Shown: piece by piece, positions 1 through 11,664 of the stretch
Layout: every line of letters starts with the position of its first letter
Position numbering within the stretch: position 1 is the first letter of the stretch
NCBI GenBank assembly: GCA_947652605.1
Contig: OX393583.1
Coordinates: forward strand, 9,589,222 to 9,653,221
DNA length: 64,000 nt
DNA from: Elmis aenea
Taxonomy: Eukaryota; Arthropoda; Insecta; Coleoptera; Elmidae
Reading direction: 5' to 3'
Made by a program: the position numbers and the translations under genes
The notes under the pieces: model-generated
Told to the model about the DNA's origin: nothing
The model's input: only the letters and a program-made list of their open reading frames with translations
The model's database searches: none

Positions 1-53
1 GCGGCCCTGAACATTTCCTGCATAGGGGCCCAAGAACTCTAGTTACGCCACTG
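1..53. mobile_element. Partial hAT-like element, right end only
   Basis: The window opens inside an element that ends in AGTTACGCCACTG at 41-53. The same terminal motif, in the form CAGGGCCGTAACTAG, bounds the complete element at 49395-49670. Only the terminus is visible here. Confidence 0.45.
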
Positions 54-509
54 AAACACAACCATCTCATTAGTATACAAAAATTGTTTTTGTCTTTATT
101 AAGTAGCAAACTTATACGCCTATGTATGCCAAAGAATTCTGTTGAAATAACTTTACTTTAGCCATATGGATAAAGTATTGTGATCGCGAAAATTTTCGAA
201 TTCCAGGTTTCGACAGATATACACGTGTTCAGGTTCCTTGATTCCGTTAAAGTACTTTTTTTTAGCAAAACACCGCTGGTTTAACCTTCCGCAAAACCTA
301 GTCACGGGAAGGTGGTTCCTAGTTCACACATTAAAGTAAATTCTTATAAATTGTAATTATAATGCTAATAAAATAAGTGAACAAATATGTAAATTCAGTA
401 TAATATATTACTTTAAATAAAAAATACATATGTACAATTGTATCACACGGTTGTAAAGCAAACATACACTCAAGAATGTTTTCTTTGTTAAAGGTAAGGT
501 ATTAAATGC

Positions 510-3500
510 TCATTGTTGTACAGCAGGGCCTAGGACATTTTCTATGTAATTATATAACAGTTGGCATTTATCTTTTGTGTTCACATCCCTACTACTTCCC
601 CAGAGGATTAGTCCATCAACGCCTTGTTCTGATAAAGTCCTCAAAGAATTATGTAAATCCTCCTAAAACAAAATGTAATTTATTATAAAAAGCACACGTA
701 CGTGTAATTACTGAACTGTTTTTGTGTGCAGCTTTTGTTTGTTGTTTTTTTCCCTAAAGTTTAAAGGTAGCCAATATGAAAACATAATATAAATAAGCTT
801 AATAAATCAAGGCCCGATTCCATAAAAGCTAAACCTGGGATTAACCCCGGAATTAAACCACGTTAACCCAAGAACTAGGCGAAATCGCAGCATAGTTAGC
901 GCTGATATTTCTAGTTTTAGGGATTAACTTGTATATTAACACCGGTGTTGCTTCGTGCAATCGGGTCTTAAACAATCAAATAATTTTCTTTTAACATTGT
1001 TAATATTCAAAACAAACCTGTGTCAAAAATGTCTCCGTATCTTGATATTTATACCAAAAGTATGGCATTATCCTTGTCGGTTTATTAACATATCGGATCA
1101 TCCTGCGGGATTCTTGTATTCTACCAATTATGAGTTGAACCATTTCTCTCGACGTTAGGACTTCTTCATTGAGGTAAAGTGATGGGTAGAGATTATCACT
1201 TGCTTCAAACAGCCAAGATATTCTAAAAATAACACAGTTTCATTGTATTGCCAAAACTGGGTGTGGTTTGTAAAATTAATTATGCAGGACAGCGTTATAG
1301 AAGTTTAACGCATTTTTTTTGGAGTTCTTTTAAATGTTATTTAAGTTTTTCTCTAATTCAAAAGGGTCACAGTAATTGATTTCACCCTATATCTACGTGG
1401 GTTATTCAAAAATTAACAGCAAATTAAATATTTTGGGATATACAGGGTGGTCCACATAGAAGGGCCACTATTGGGATCTCTTAAACGGTAAGAGGCACAA
1501 AAAAGTTTAAATTAGACAAATTGTTTCCCTTTCTGAGACCTATTCAGTAATGCTTTAATGTTTTAACAAAGTTCCATGGCACGCTAGAAAATCACAGTAA
1601 ACATTTTTATTAAATCAGTAATAACTCGGTTATAATTAAGAGTACCAAAAAATTTTTGGGGGAAAAGTTGTAGATGTTTTTACGCACTGTAAAAGGAAAA
1701 ATTTGATGAGTTTTATTTGTTTTGAGCTCAAATATCAAAATTTGTACAAAAACGAAACCCTTGCAAAAGCGCTATGATTTGAGAAGTTGTATAACTAAAT
1801 CTATGCGACTTGCATTAGCGTTTAGGGGAAACCGTTTTTACAAGGGCCTCCGTTTTTGGCGTTTTTCTCCGGAACCGTTTAAGATTTTTTCAAAAACTTT
1901 GCACCATTGCAAAGGATGCGCGCATTGGTAAATAGAATAATTTCGGTTTTATCTCTGACGGCTTCAGGGCCGGTTCTAGATATTTGGCCGCCCGTTTGCA
2001 ATTATCATTTGGCCGCCCATATCCTAGCTTAGAGCTGCATATTTACTTGGCAATATTCCAACCTCAATTTTCAGTGAGTGCGTTTAAAAAACACTTGCGA
2101 ATATGCGCAGTGCCGCACAAATTTAAAAGTCTTAAAAATACTTTTAATATTTTGTGGTCGGCAGTGAAATATAATTATGCCTTAATATAACAATAACTGA
2201 AGTCTTTGAAAACAAAATAGGTATGATAAAATGATAAAATTACAAAATTTAAAAAATATAATTTAAGTTTTCAGTAATGCTGTACAAAAGTATTACATAG
2301 TCTATCTCTATAGAATAAAAACAGTGAATAGATTTTGGCCGCCCTCTTATTTCGGGCGCCTGTGAGCGGTGCACACTTTGCACATATGGTAGAACCGGCC
2401 CTGGACGGTTTCATAGCCAACGCGATTGCAAAAATTACCTATATTATTCAAGTTTTCAGATTTTTACCTATTTTTCCGAAGGAAATGGCTGGTGGCACGT
2501 ATAACTCTGCAAAACATTTAGTGTTGATGTTCTTGATGCAATAAACACAGCATTAATCAGATTTTAGCGACTATAAATCGTGACCCTCTCTTGTAAGAAC
2601 TTAAATAATATTGAAACAATAAAATATTTTCATTTTACAGTAAGTAACATATCTACAACTCTTTCCCCAAAACTTATTTGTACCATCAAGTACAACCGAG
2701 TTATTAACGATTTAAAAAATGCACAATATGATTTTTGTTTATTATTTAGCGAGCCATGGAACTTTTTTAAAACATTAAAGCATCACTGAATAGGTCTCAG
2801 AAAGGAAAACAATTTGTCTTATTTAAACTTTGTGGCTTTTACCGTTTGCGATATCCCAATAGTGGGTCACTATGTGGACCACCCTGTATATTAGTCAGAC
2901 ATGTGATGAAGAATGTAATACAGATAAATAAAGAAATCTTTACAACTGTTAATTAGGTTTGTGTGTTGAACTTTTAAAATATTCTTGGAAATAAAGTTAA
3001 TATCATGTTGGAAAATAATTTGTTTAAAAAAAAATATGATAAGTTGTATTTGTAAAACGTAAAAGATTAAATTAATAACGATAAAGTAATAATACTATCA
3101 AACACAGGAGCTAGGTATTTGTTTTTAAGGATGCTATGGGCACAGCACGTCCCGGTCATGTAAAAATAAGGAGCGCGCCTGTTCGAGAGATCATAATTAT
3201 TGAAACCTCAATTACTTCCTTGCATCTTACCTCTCGTTTTCCCTTAAAACTTCCGTAGGACAGCTCGTTTGTTTGTTTTTAGGGGTCATGTTGAAACAAT
3301 ATGGATACGCATAATATCCCCAGGTCGCTCTAGGTCGTAATTCCTTAACAAATTGTAACGTTCTTTCCATAAACTTCCTTGCATTCTCCTCGAATTTTCT
3401 GGCAGCCTCTTTTTCTACAAAAGATGTCGGCAAAAACGGATTTAATTGTCTCTCATACTTAATGGATAATTCCTTGTACACTTCTAAAGCTCCCCAATGT

Positions 3501-6500
3501 TGTCTAAAATTTGGCCGCCAACTTTCGAAGTCGACCACTCCAATACCTGAATTAGAAAAAATGGTAGATAATCGGGGATGCATTAACAAGGATGGTGTGA
3601 ACAGGGCCTATCACAGGGGGGGGGGAGACGGGACTAATTCCCAGGGCCCGGATTCGAGCTAATACACAATGTTTTGTTGACAAATACTGTTAAAATTCAT
3701 AAGAACAGCGACGAATAAAATAAAATAAATTTAAAACACAATCTGATGTTTTTCTATTTTTTTATAAATTTCTGACCGAAATAGTTTTACTTTTTTTAAA
3801 TTTATGGTTATATTATGTTTATATTGCCTTTACCTAAATAAACATTATTAGTGAAAGTTTTTAACTTTATTAAAAATAAGTTTGTGAGGAGTGTGGGACG
3901 ATCTGATAAAAAAAAAATCAGAAGAGTTTGCCATAAAATTGCAATTTTGAATGATAAAGTATGTACTCTACAATTCTACATCTAATTTGGCATTAAAACA
4001 CGTTTGATGTTTTAAAACGTCCCATTTTCGGAGACCTATTCAATGATGCTTTAATGTTTTAAAAAATTTCCATGGCACGCTAGATAATAAATAAAAATCG
4101 AAATGAGTTTTTTTTTTTAATCGTTAATAACTCGATTATACTTAATGGTACAAAAATATTTTTGGGGAAAAAGTTGTAGATTTTTTTACGCAATGTAAAA
4201 TGAAAGCATTCGTTTGTTTCAATATTTGTCAATTTGTCTAATTTGAGCTTCTTTGTAGCTCTTATCGTTTAGAATATCCCAATAGTGGCCCTTCTATGTG
4301 GATCACCCTGTATATCAAAATGCGAGTCTTAAATTTACACGTTTCTTAGAGGAAAGGGGGGCCCGTTGTCTGTTGCTTCCCCGGGGCCCGGATTTTCTGT
4401 GAACGGTCCTGGGTGTGAAGAAAACTGGCGAGACATGTCTGAAGTGATGAAAAATATGAAAATATCCTGAGGAACAACGCACAAGCAAACGTTATCAGTC
4501 TAATGTCGATCGATAATCTTGAAGGGGAAAAAGGGAGAAATGCTACATCTGGCTAAATTTTACACAAAAACCAACAAATACCTGCAAAATTTGCATCTGG
4601 TATTAATGCTTCAATGTCCTTTTTAAGTTCGTTTAAGTGCATCGTTATATCGCCTTTTTGGGGAATTCCCCCATTTCTGTTAACCGTTTGGGATCCATCC
4701 GCCGTCTTGAGGATGGCTGGAAAAGCTCCAGGATCATAAAGAATAACAATTTTATTGCCACGAAACTGGTCACCATCGTTTTGCAATATGTTGAATCTGT
4801 TGGCTAGGCTTGTGAAGTTTATGTTGTGAGAAGCACATTGCATTGTTGGTGTATTCCAGTAAATTGGAAAGTTTCTCTTCGGAACTTTGTTGGTAAATAA
4901 GGCGCTAAAAATAAAAAATGAGTATTAGCAAACAAAAGCTAAAATTTGCAGAAAGATTTCATAATTTTAATTATTGTGTGGTTGGAATGATACCTGCAGG
5001 TATCAAATTTTAAATATTTAGGAACGACAACTGCAGAAAACGGTAAATTGGAAGAAGAGCTGAATAACAGAATAGCTGGTTCGACGAAATTTTATCATGC
5101 CACTGATAAATGTTGACAAGTAAGAAGGTGATCACGAATTATAAGTTATAGTTCAGAAACTTGGACACTAACAAAAAGCAAAACAAATGATACAGATCCA
5201 GAAGATGAGATTTTTGAGAAGAACAAAAGGATGTAATTTAATCGATAATATAGGCAACAGAAAAATCAGAAAAAGCCTAGGATTAGGTACATGATGAAAG
5301 AAAAGATGGAGACAAACCCATTGAGATGGCTGGGACCATGCTAAAAAGCAGGGTGGTCCAAATTCGATTGGTTATTATTCAGGATAGAGAAACAGTTAAA
5401 TTACTAAAAATGTGCAGTTTTTTGAGACAAACTCAGAACCGCTTTCAAAAATATTCCATCATTTCCTGTTATCGAGTTATTGAATAAAAAGTGTTTTTTT
5501 GTCATTTTAATAATGTGTCATATCTCCGTTGTTGTTGTAAATATCGAAAATATTTATGAAGATTATTTTTAAATATTTTTATGTTTAATTTGAATTTTTA
5601 GCAGCAATAAGGTCGCCTTTTCTCCCATATTCTTTACCATCTCTGCTGTAACGCTGTAACTTTATCGTTTTCGGGTGCCTTGCCGTTTTTCAATTGTTTT
5701 ATTGCTGTAATTAATTCTTCTTTTGTTCGTTCGTGGAGGATATCATGAAATATAAGGCGCTTACGAGTTTTTTTCCATGATAAAAATACATTCAGACTTG
5801 AAATTGGTCCAGCCAGACCATGGTAATCACATAAGGGTTAAGAAAATTGCACCATGTATTTAAAAGCCCAACTAAAGATATGAGTTCAGCTGTTTCTTGA
5901 TTTATAATAACAATTGTTATTAAATTTAACACGTGTACATAACACCATGTATGTATTTGTCCTGGAGAACTTTATTAAGCCAAGCAGCAAATCCTTTATA
6001 CGTCCCTTGCATATTAGATGATTGCCAGTGCATTTGGGTACCTATGTCAATTTTATTATTTTTTAATTGCTTACAAAATCCTCCCCTGTAGTGGATTAAC
6101 TAGAGATATTAATCGTTTACCAACGCGATCTTTCGCATATCTGATCAATCCTTGATTTTTTAAATTTTAATGCAATATATTATTTTCCCTGTCACGTCAA
6201 GGGCCACCGGAAAATTCCCGGTATATAGCCGACCCAGTCCAGCCCTGATATTACCCATTACTATTTGCGAAGCAGATCGAACTTTTTCCAAATTATCAAT
6301 AATAAAAATGAATATAAAACAGCTATGCTCGAAAAACGATTGAACTTTTCAACCAATCTGTCAACTAAAAAATAATATCACTAGATCGTTGTCATTACGA
6401 TGAAACAATAAAACAATTTGCAGAAGGAAAAAAATAATGTAAAGCTATATTAATTTACGTTCTTACAATCAATCTCCAAAAAGTTTTATATTATGTTCGT

Positions 6501-6876
6501 TATAATAGATTTATATGCAATATGCAAAATATTGCAATGAAGATTTCATTAAACTATAATTTACTTTAGCTCAGGGGGCACAAAATGATAATTAGCTCAG
6601 ACTTTCAAAGGGTTAGATCCGCCACTGTATTGACATATACTAAAATTATTGTTAAAATACCGGTAACCGGTAACTTACAGGTATCAAAACCTTTATCGAT
6701 CTACCGGTTATTGAAAAAGTCTAAAAGTTTGTAAGGTCTCACACGAAACTGTTAGATTATACCACAACTAAACTAAAACTACATAAAATTATATTCAAAA
6801 GTATGTACCTGCATTGTCTGTCTGCAATTAAAAGTATGTACAACAAGCTGCACCATATAAGAACGTCTTGAAACAT
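510..6876 (-). CDS. Hyaluronidase gene A (GH56), secreted, five exons
   Basis: Predicted to hydrolyse hyaluronan or chondroitin chains outside the cell. Exons on the minus strand are 6809-6876, 4582-4904, 3231-3546, 1018-1222 and 510-662. They sum to 1065 nt (354 aa) with matching phases 2, 1, 2 and 0 and GT-AG borders throughout. Exon 1 starts at MFQDVLIWCSLLYILL, a hydrophobic signal peptide. Exon 2 carries the family N-terminus (FPIYWNTPT, ILYDPG, RNGG.PQ.G). Exon 3 opens with GIGVVDFESW, whose D136 and E138 match the acidic pair at the GH56 active site. Exon 4 has ISWLFEASDNLYPSLYL and exon 5 WGSSRDVNTKDKC. Four cysteines sit where the two family disulfides are expected. There is no C-terminal EGF domain. 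The family includes insect venom spreading factors, but nothing here shows venom expression. Introns 2 and 3 (663-4581 on the plus strand) hold later transposon insertions; no coding break was seen. Confidence 0.92.
1441..2889. mobile_element. TIR element in intron 3 of hyaluronidase A
   Basis: Bounded by TACAGGGTGGTCCACATAG at 1441 and its inverted partner ending at about 2889, with TA on both sides. The arms stay inverted for several hundred bases, including matching blocks around GAGACCTATTCAGT. The same family occurs complete at 42400-43177 and broken at 4027-4318. It is absent from the paralogous intron of gene B. Confidence 0.75.
1965..2403. mobile_element. hAT-type non-autonomous element nested in the TIR element
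   Basis: Starts CAGGGCCGGTTCTA and ends with the inverted TAGAACCGGCCCTG. Flanking 8-mers are GACGGCTT (1957-1964) and GACGGTTT (2404-2411), seven of eight identical, as expected for a hAT target duplication. No transposase is visible. Confidence 0.75.
3602..4411. mobile_element. hAT-type insertion with exact target duplication in intron 2 of hyaluronidase A
   Basis: Inverted ends CAGGGCCTATCACAG and CTGTGAACGGTCCTG. It is flanked by GGTGTGAA at 3594-3601 and again at 4412-4419, an exact 8-bp duplication. Gene B has the uninterrupted equivalent near 14068-14080, so the insertion followed the gene duplication. A piece of the 1441-2889 family is embedded at 4027-4318. Confidence 0.85.
4027..4318. 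mobile_element. Truncated TIR element (family of 1441-2889)
   Basis: Shares GAGACCTATTCA, CCATGGCACGCTAG and the terminal GATCACCCTGTATAT with the 1441-2889 and 42400-43177 elements. Only the right half is present. Confidence 0.65.
4995..5345 (+). mobile_element. LINE reverse-transcriptase C-terminal fragment, copy A
   Basis: Conceptual translation gives FKYLGTTTAENGKLEEELNN, then SETWTLTK and KEKMETNPLRWLG after frame changes. These are typical of the region after the LINE reverse-transcriptase core. It has stops and frameshifts. It is shared with 14600-14985, so it was already in intron 1 before the hyaluronidase duplication. Confidence 0.7.
5347..5580. mobile_element. Truncated TIR element end
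   Basis: Begins AGGGTGGTCCAAATTCGAT and continues with blocks also seen in the complete 26049-26337 element (AAATGTGCAG, TATCTCCGTTGTTGTTGTAAA). The second terminus is missing. Confidence 0.55.
5595..5745 (-). mobile_element. LINE fragment
   Basis: Minus-strand translation reads TKEELITAIKQLKNGKAPEN, the segment just before the fingers domain of LINE reverse transcriptases. Short, broken, no intact frame. Confidence 0.5.
5870..6632 (-). mobile_element. Degraded hAT element(s) in intron 1 of hyaluronidase A
   Basis: Minus-strand translation of 5930-6060 reads MQGTYKGFAAWLNKVLQDKY, resembling the middle of zinc-finger-MYM-type hAT transposases, with stops around it. A hAT-like terminus lies near 6185-6240 (inverted CAGGGCTGGACTGG), and another ends TTAGATCCGCCACTG near 6627. 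A similar terminus is at 15750-15775. Confidence 0.45.
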
Positions 6877-7686
6877 GTTTTCGCTTTTGCGGTTACTAAA
6901 ATAATGAGTTACCTCGTTTACTCCAAATAAATAAATAGCAAAAACTTACAAATGGAAAATTTAGCGTTACAATAACAATATTGTCATAGCCCGAGATAAC
7001 ATCTTATTTAGTTTTTTAAAAGCATACAGCGACAAAACCGGAAGCAACAATTAAAATACGGGAAATAATGGTAATTGTTAAACATTTTTTATGCCATCTA
7101 TATCGTTATCAAAGTGCTATAATTACGCGGTGCATGTTATCGTTAAATATTTATTTATTATCGTGTAATTATACAACCTTGTAATATTATTTTCATGTAA
7201 ACGAAACAGAATGAGCCCTACATGAATACAATTGGTCTGTAACCCAATTATTAAGAAGCCCAACACAGATAACCTTAACATACATTATTTACCGTAATAT
7301 TTGTACTCGTTTTAGTAAATATTTTATTCTAATTCATTCGGTAGTGCAAACTTTGCGTGTTATTTTTTTATTGGAGCTGATACGCAAGGTTTACGGCAAA
7401 CACAGCCGCACTTGACCCCAAGGCGTGGAAAAACCTGCAGTTCCGTTTAATTTTCTTAGTAGATTTCCGCTACCGGTATCCGGTGAAGCATTTTTGATTG
7501 CCGAGATGAAAAAAAAATAAGCGTATGTAATAATTTTTTTAAATTTTACGTGAAAAATGGGAAAAGTGCGAAGGATATACAGTAGGGTGATCCTTATTTT
7601 TGAACTTTATATATTTTTATGTAGGACCCTCTCAATTTGTTCCTTTGTATAAATAATTACTTCCTGTAAAATTTGAGACCAATTGG

Positions 7687-8624
7687 TAGAGTAAAGTGCC
7701 CTAATATGGAATACTTTTTTGTATTCAACAATAATATTCACATTTATTCAAAAAAATGTTGCAAAAAAAATTGTAAGGAATTTGTAATGAATATGCAACA
7801 CATTACTCGAATTCTGGTACGATATTACAGTAGATATTTCTTATATAGCTATATTTTTAAAATGTTACTACTATTCCATATTAAGCTCCCGGGGAACCTA
7901 ATATGGAATACTAGGGGTTCTTAATATGGAATATAGAATTATATAGGAAATATACATTAAAATAAACAACGGCTCATAGATTAATCTTTTATTTCTTTCT
8001 GATTTGCATTATTATTACTTAAACCAAACCAAAACTCTGTTATTTATGTAAATTAAATTATAATTCAAGTGTCATTCGAACTAAATGTTGATAATTTATT
8101 TATTTTTTACAGGTAGGACAATAGAATTGTTTTTTTGGGTATTTTGCACATTTTTCGTCTGTCCATTTCTGACACTTTTGACGCTGAACCCATATTGCTG
8201 TACTTAGTGACCATAATCATATTCATTATAAGGCACCTCTATGTATTCCATATTAGATATCAGGGTGACATTTCAAAAATCGGTATATGTAAAACATGAA
8301 ATGGCCCCAATCAAAATTTTGGTCTATTTAATTGAAATGTAAAGGCTCATGCTAAATAAACATGCAATAAAATATTTTATATCATTTACCCTAGCATATA
8401 ATATTTTGCACTGAAAGATTTAGCCTAAAAACTCAGTAGCACGTCAAAAATATATTTGAATCTGTTATGAAATCTAGTGAATATTTTTTAACTATTTTAC
8501 ATTTGGGAATGTGTGATCAATGTACAAATAGGTACATATACTTTTCAACAGATATCGCTTATTCTTGTCATAAAACTGATGTATTCCATAATAGGTATGT
8601 TCCATATTAGGGCACTTTACTCTA
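7687..8624. mobile_element. Nested TIR element with iterated CTAATATGGAATAC motif
   Basis: Ends are perfect inverted copies of TAGAGTAAAGTGCCCTAATA. The motif CTAATATGGAATA or its complement recurs inside near 7898, 7922, 8241 and 8581, a pattern expected of transposase-binding sites. It contains no convincing coding sequence. Confidence 0.7.
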
Positions 8625-8931
8625 AATCTTAACCCGTGCCCCACGGGGCTCAAAATCCGTAATAATTGTAAAAAAGTTTAATTTCATAATATGACGAAAT
8701 CCATTATAATGTTTGATATATACCTAAACCCATTTCGATTGAAAAGACAACTTTGTTGAACTGATGGGTACGTATCTTATTCATTGTTTTGCACCACATA
8801 TGGCTGTGTCCTGTGAATTGTGCATTGTGCATTGTGCATAAGCATAATAACGTGATCGCGGTATATTAGCCGACTTGTGTACTGCACAACAACAGCAACC
8901 GTGAATGCTTAACCAAAGGTCAAAGGTCACG

Positions 8932-9195
8932 TGTTTTCCCGCTCGCGCTCGCGCGGAGACTGCTATAGGGGGTTGACCCCCTCTTCAGTCGTTAGAGGTA
9001 CAAGGATAATAGGTAGGGATGTGGATAGTCAAGGATGGGCAAAGGATAGGTGGAAGTACTGCCACAGCATTTGCCTTAACCATAGAGGAAACCACCTGAA
9101 ACCTCTAAAATGACAGTCGGCCCTGAGAATCGAACCCAGGACCTCCCGATTACCAGTTAGGTTGTTTTACCAACCAGCCACCAAGCTCGGTAACG
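8932..9195 (-). mobile_element. tRNA-derived SINE
   Basis: On the minus strand the 5' part is tRNA-like, with an A-box-like TGGCTGGTTGG (complement at 9170-9180) and a B-box GGTTCGATTC (complement at 9127-9136) at normal spacing. A non-tRNA body containing TTTCCTCTATGGTTAAGGC follows. The acceptor stem does not pair, so it is a retroposed element rather than a tRNA gene. Confidence 0.75.
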
Positions 9196-9424
9196 CTTAA
9201 TCAGCTGAATTTAGAAAACAATAATTGCTTTTCGTAATAACGTTGCTAGACATTATTATTTAAAATTTAAAAATGTCACGAAAACCAATCTTTCTTGTCG
9301 GTTTTATGGAAAATCAAATTACTGGTAGTAAGTTACCATCCGACGAAAAGTTTTAAGTGTACTGTTTTACAGTATGCGTAAAGTGCTGCTCTAGTAATTG
9401 AACAAACTTTATTATTTTGCAAGA

Positions 9425-9710
9425 AAGCTCGCATACCAACTCAAGACCGCTCGGACTGCATCAAAAAGTGTAAAAAGCTATTTGAAGACTTACGTAACTT
9501 GGAGAAGCATAAAATGCGGCAAAGTGAATCTTGTAGACAAAAATTTGCTAAACGAATAAGTGACGAACGGAGAAAAAAAATATAGCCCAAAAGACACTGC
9601 TGACCGAAAAACAGACGAAGCGGAGGAAACCAAAAACAAACTACTCATCAAATTAGATAATTTAGAATACTTCCTTAAAAAAGATCTTTCCTTGCTGTTT
9701 GCTATTTAGT
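9425..9710 (+). pseudogene. Decayed transposon-associated reading frame, unassigned
   Basis: Translates as KARIPTQDRSDCIKKCKKLF and then a lysine/arginine-rich stretch before stops and frame changes near 9583. The start resembles uncharacterised transposon-borne proteins that open with an ARIPT-like motif. The family was not identified, and no intact frame exists. Confidence 0.3.
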
Positions 9711-10191
9711 AATAAAAATCAAAAAAAATATTTAAAAAGTTTGAAATTTCCTCAGACTTTCTACAACTAGATCCTTTACAATGGAAAGACCAAGTATATA
9801 TATAAAAGAAAGGGTAGTCGCGAAATCTTTACAAGTGGTAAATGATGCAGTGAAAAGAGGTGTGAAATTGATGGAAAATTCAACTCTAAATTTATAAAGG
9901 ACGAATCACAAAAACAGTTTGTTTTACAGGTATGCTAGTCGTCGATCTTATAAACATTTTTTCATACAGTTTCATTTCCTTGCAGACTGTGTAAGATTAC
10001 CGCAAGAAATATCCAAAACACAGTCGGGAAACGTTAAATAAACCAAACTTGTAATCTGTGGTTTGTTTAAAGAATTTAAAGTGTTTTATTCGTAATTAGT
10101 TTATAACAAATTATACTAAAAGTAAATACGAAAGCAATGAATATAAAATTTTGAATTTATAAAATTAATAAACAGGCTATATACAGAGTGT

Positions 10192-10679
10192 GTAAAAATT
10201 GGCGGAAGCGCTACACGTGGCGATGTTCTTCGTAAAATTCTAAGTCGAAAATCTTAATACGAAAATGTTGTACCATGCTTTCTATGGCCTCAGGAACCAT
10301 TTAAAGAAAAAAAAAATTGGCAACATTGCATACATTGATTTGCGTTTGGACATTTTTTATTAGCAATTTTTACTTACATATGTATTATTTTCATTCAAAT
10401 CAGTGATTTACATATTTTCAACACCAATTTTTGAAAGGAAGAACACAATATCTAGGAAAAAATACTATTCGAAATTTATTTTTATTCCAAATCGCAGCTT
10501 TTTCATTTGCAAGTATTAAATAATAACGCTTATTAAAGGACTAAATGTCAAAACTTTAAGGACCTCTTGAAGACACAGCAAGCATGGTACAACATTTTCG
10601 TATTAAGATTTTCGACTTAGAATTTTACGAAGAACATCGCCACGTGTAGCGCTTCCGCCAATTTTTACACACCCTGTAT
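10192..10679. mobile_element. TIR element with arms of about 100 bp
   Basis: The left arm runs ACAGAGTGTGTAAAAATTGG and onward through GGCGGAAGCGCTACACGTGG. The right arm is an almost exact inverted copy ending CCCTGTATA. The near-identity of the arms suggests a fairly young insertion. Confidence 0.8.
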
Positions 10680-10885
10680 ACACAAAACTGGTATTTTAAA
10701 AGTTTTTAAAGTTTTAGCTAAAAAAAAAATCTTAGATTTTGATGTCAATGGGGCACGGGTTAATGGTACCTGATCGATCTCAAACTTTGTAAGGGTAATT
10801 TTTTGGCATATTGGAACAGAACTGGAGGGTTCTACTGTTCAAATTTTAAAAAACTATTACCTATATAAATAAGGACTACCCTACT

Positions 10886-11465
10886 ATACAGGGTGGCCAT
10901 AATCTACATGTGTTGCATCCTGCATGGGTAACTTTGTTATTATAAGAGTTACATGGTCGGTTAAATTAGCAAAGTTGAGCAGAATTTCAAGACCAATTTA
11001 ATGCCATTTTGACATTTCACGTACACCTTCAACTTTGTTAATTATTTTGAAAAAAACTAAAAACAGGCGATTTTTTCAATGTTAAATAATTCCATAGTAT
11101 GGTAAAACCAAACTGTAAACTGATTCCTGTAGATAATTATACGTAGTATCAGAAAAAAATATCGTAAAAGTCATGGCACACTCGGTTTTTGAGATATAAG
11201 CCAAACTTGCTTTTTTTAAATGGCAACCATAGTTGGCTATGGGTTCATTAAAGAGCTTATTTTTTTCTGATTTCAAAAATGTATGGGTTGTCATACCTAT
11301 AATTTTCTTAAAATTTGCAAAAAAAAACAAAATTATTACTAAATAGAATAAGGGTGCCTTGGATTTTGACAACAACAGATCATCTATTGTTTGTTGACCC
11401 GGGGGTTGCTTGATTTGCAAACGGTAAAGGGGCTCGAATTTAAAGGCTTTTTGGGGCTCATATTT
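10886..11465. mobile_element. Truncated TIR element and decayed repeat
   Basis: Starts TACAGGGTGGCCATAATC with the internal block GGTCGGTTAAATTAG also seen in the 37495-40062 element. The matching right end is absent. The final part near 11390-11465 (CCCGGGGGTTG, CAGTCCGGACCTGG) looks like a separate, unassigned element end. Confidence 0.45.
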
Positions 11466-11664
11466 TTCTCAGTCCGGACCTGGCTTACAAAATTATGTTA
11501 ATTAAAAATTTAAAAAATAACGTTAATAAAAGTTAACACATTATGTCCTTTCAGTATAACTTTACTTTAAATAACAAATACATATGTACAATTGTATCAT
11601 ACGGTTGTAAAGCAAACATTCGCATAAGAATGTTTTCTTTTGTTAAAGGTAAAGTATTAAATGC

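Larger units (their letters stand above)
365..7200. repeat. Segmental duplication, copy A (hyaluronidase gene A)
   Basis: Collinear with 11523-17027: the five exons, parts of all four introns, a LINE fragment in intron 1 and about 300 bases of 5' flank can be paired. The spacing between pairs ranges from about 9.6 to 11.2 kb, because each copy has gained separate insertions. The right edge at about 7200 coincides with a pogo-like insertion in the other copy, so the true duplication edge may lie further out. Confidence 0.8.
8629..10762. mobile_element. Nested element with TTAACCCGTGCCCCA ends
   Basis: TTAACCCGTGCCCCA at the left and its complement at 10748-10762 form short TIRs. Inside are a SINE, a decayed reading frame at 9425-9710 and a further TIR element at 10192-10679. 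Confidence 0.5.
7578..10888. mobile_element. Composite TIR element between the hyaluronidase genes
   Basis: Outer ends are inverted copies of AGTAGGGTGATCCTTATTT (left, 7580) and its partner near 10865-10885, followed inward by a second conserved block (GGACCCTC near 7624, GAGGGTTC near 10826). The interior is almost wholly occupied by later nested elements listed separately. No transposase frame survives. Confidence 0.6.

Noticed and set aside
4553..4843. Methionine within exon 2 of hyaluronidase A as the start of the protein
   Set aside because: Homology continues upstream to the exon border at 4904, and a phase-matched signal-peptide exon exists at 6809-6876.
9125..9195. tRNA gene on the minus strand
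   Set aside because: A and B boxes are present, but the acceptor stem does not pair and the sequence runs into a SINE body.
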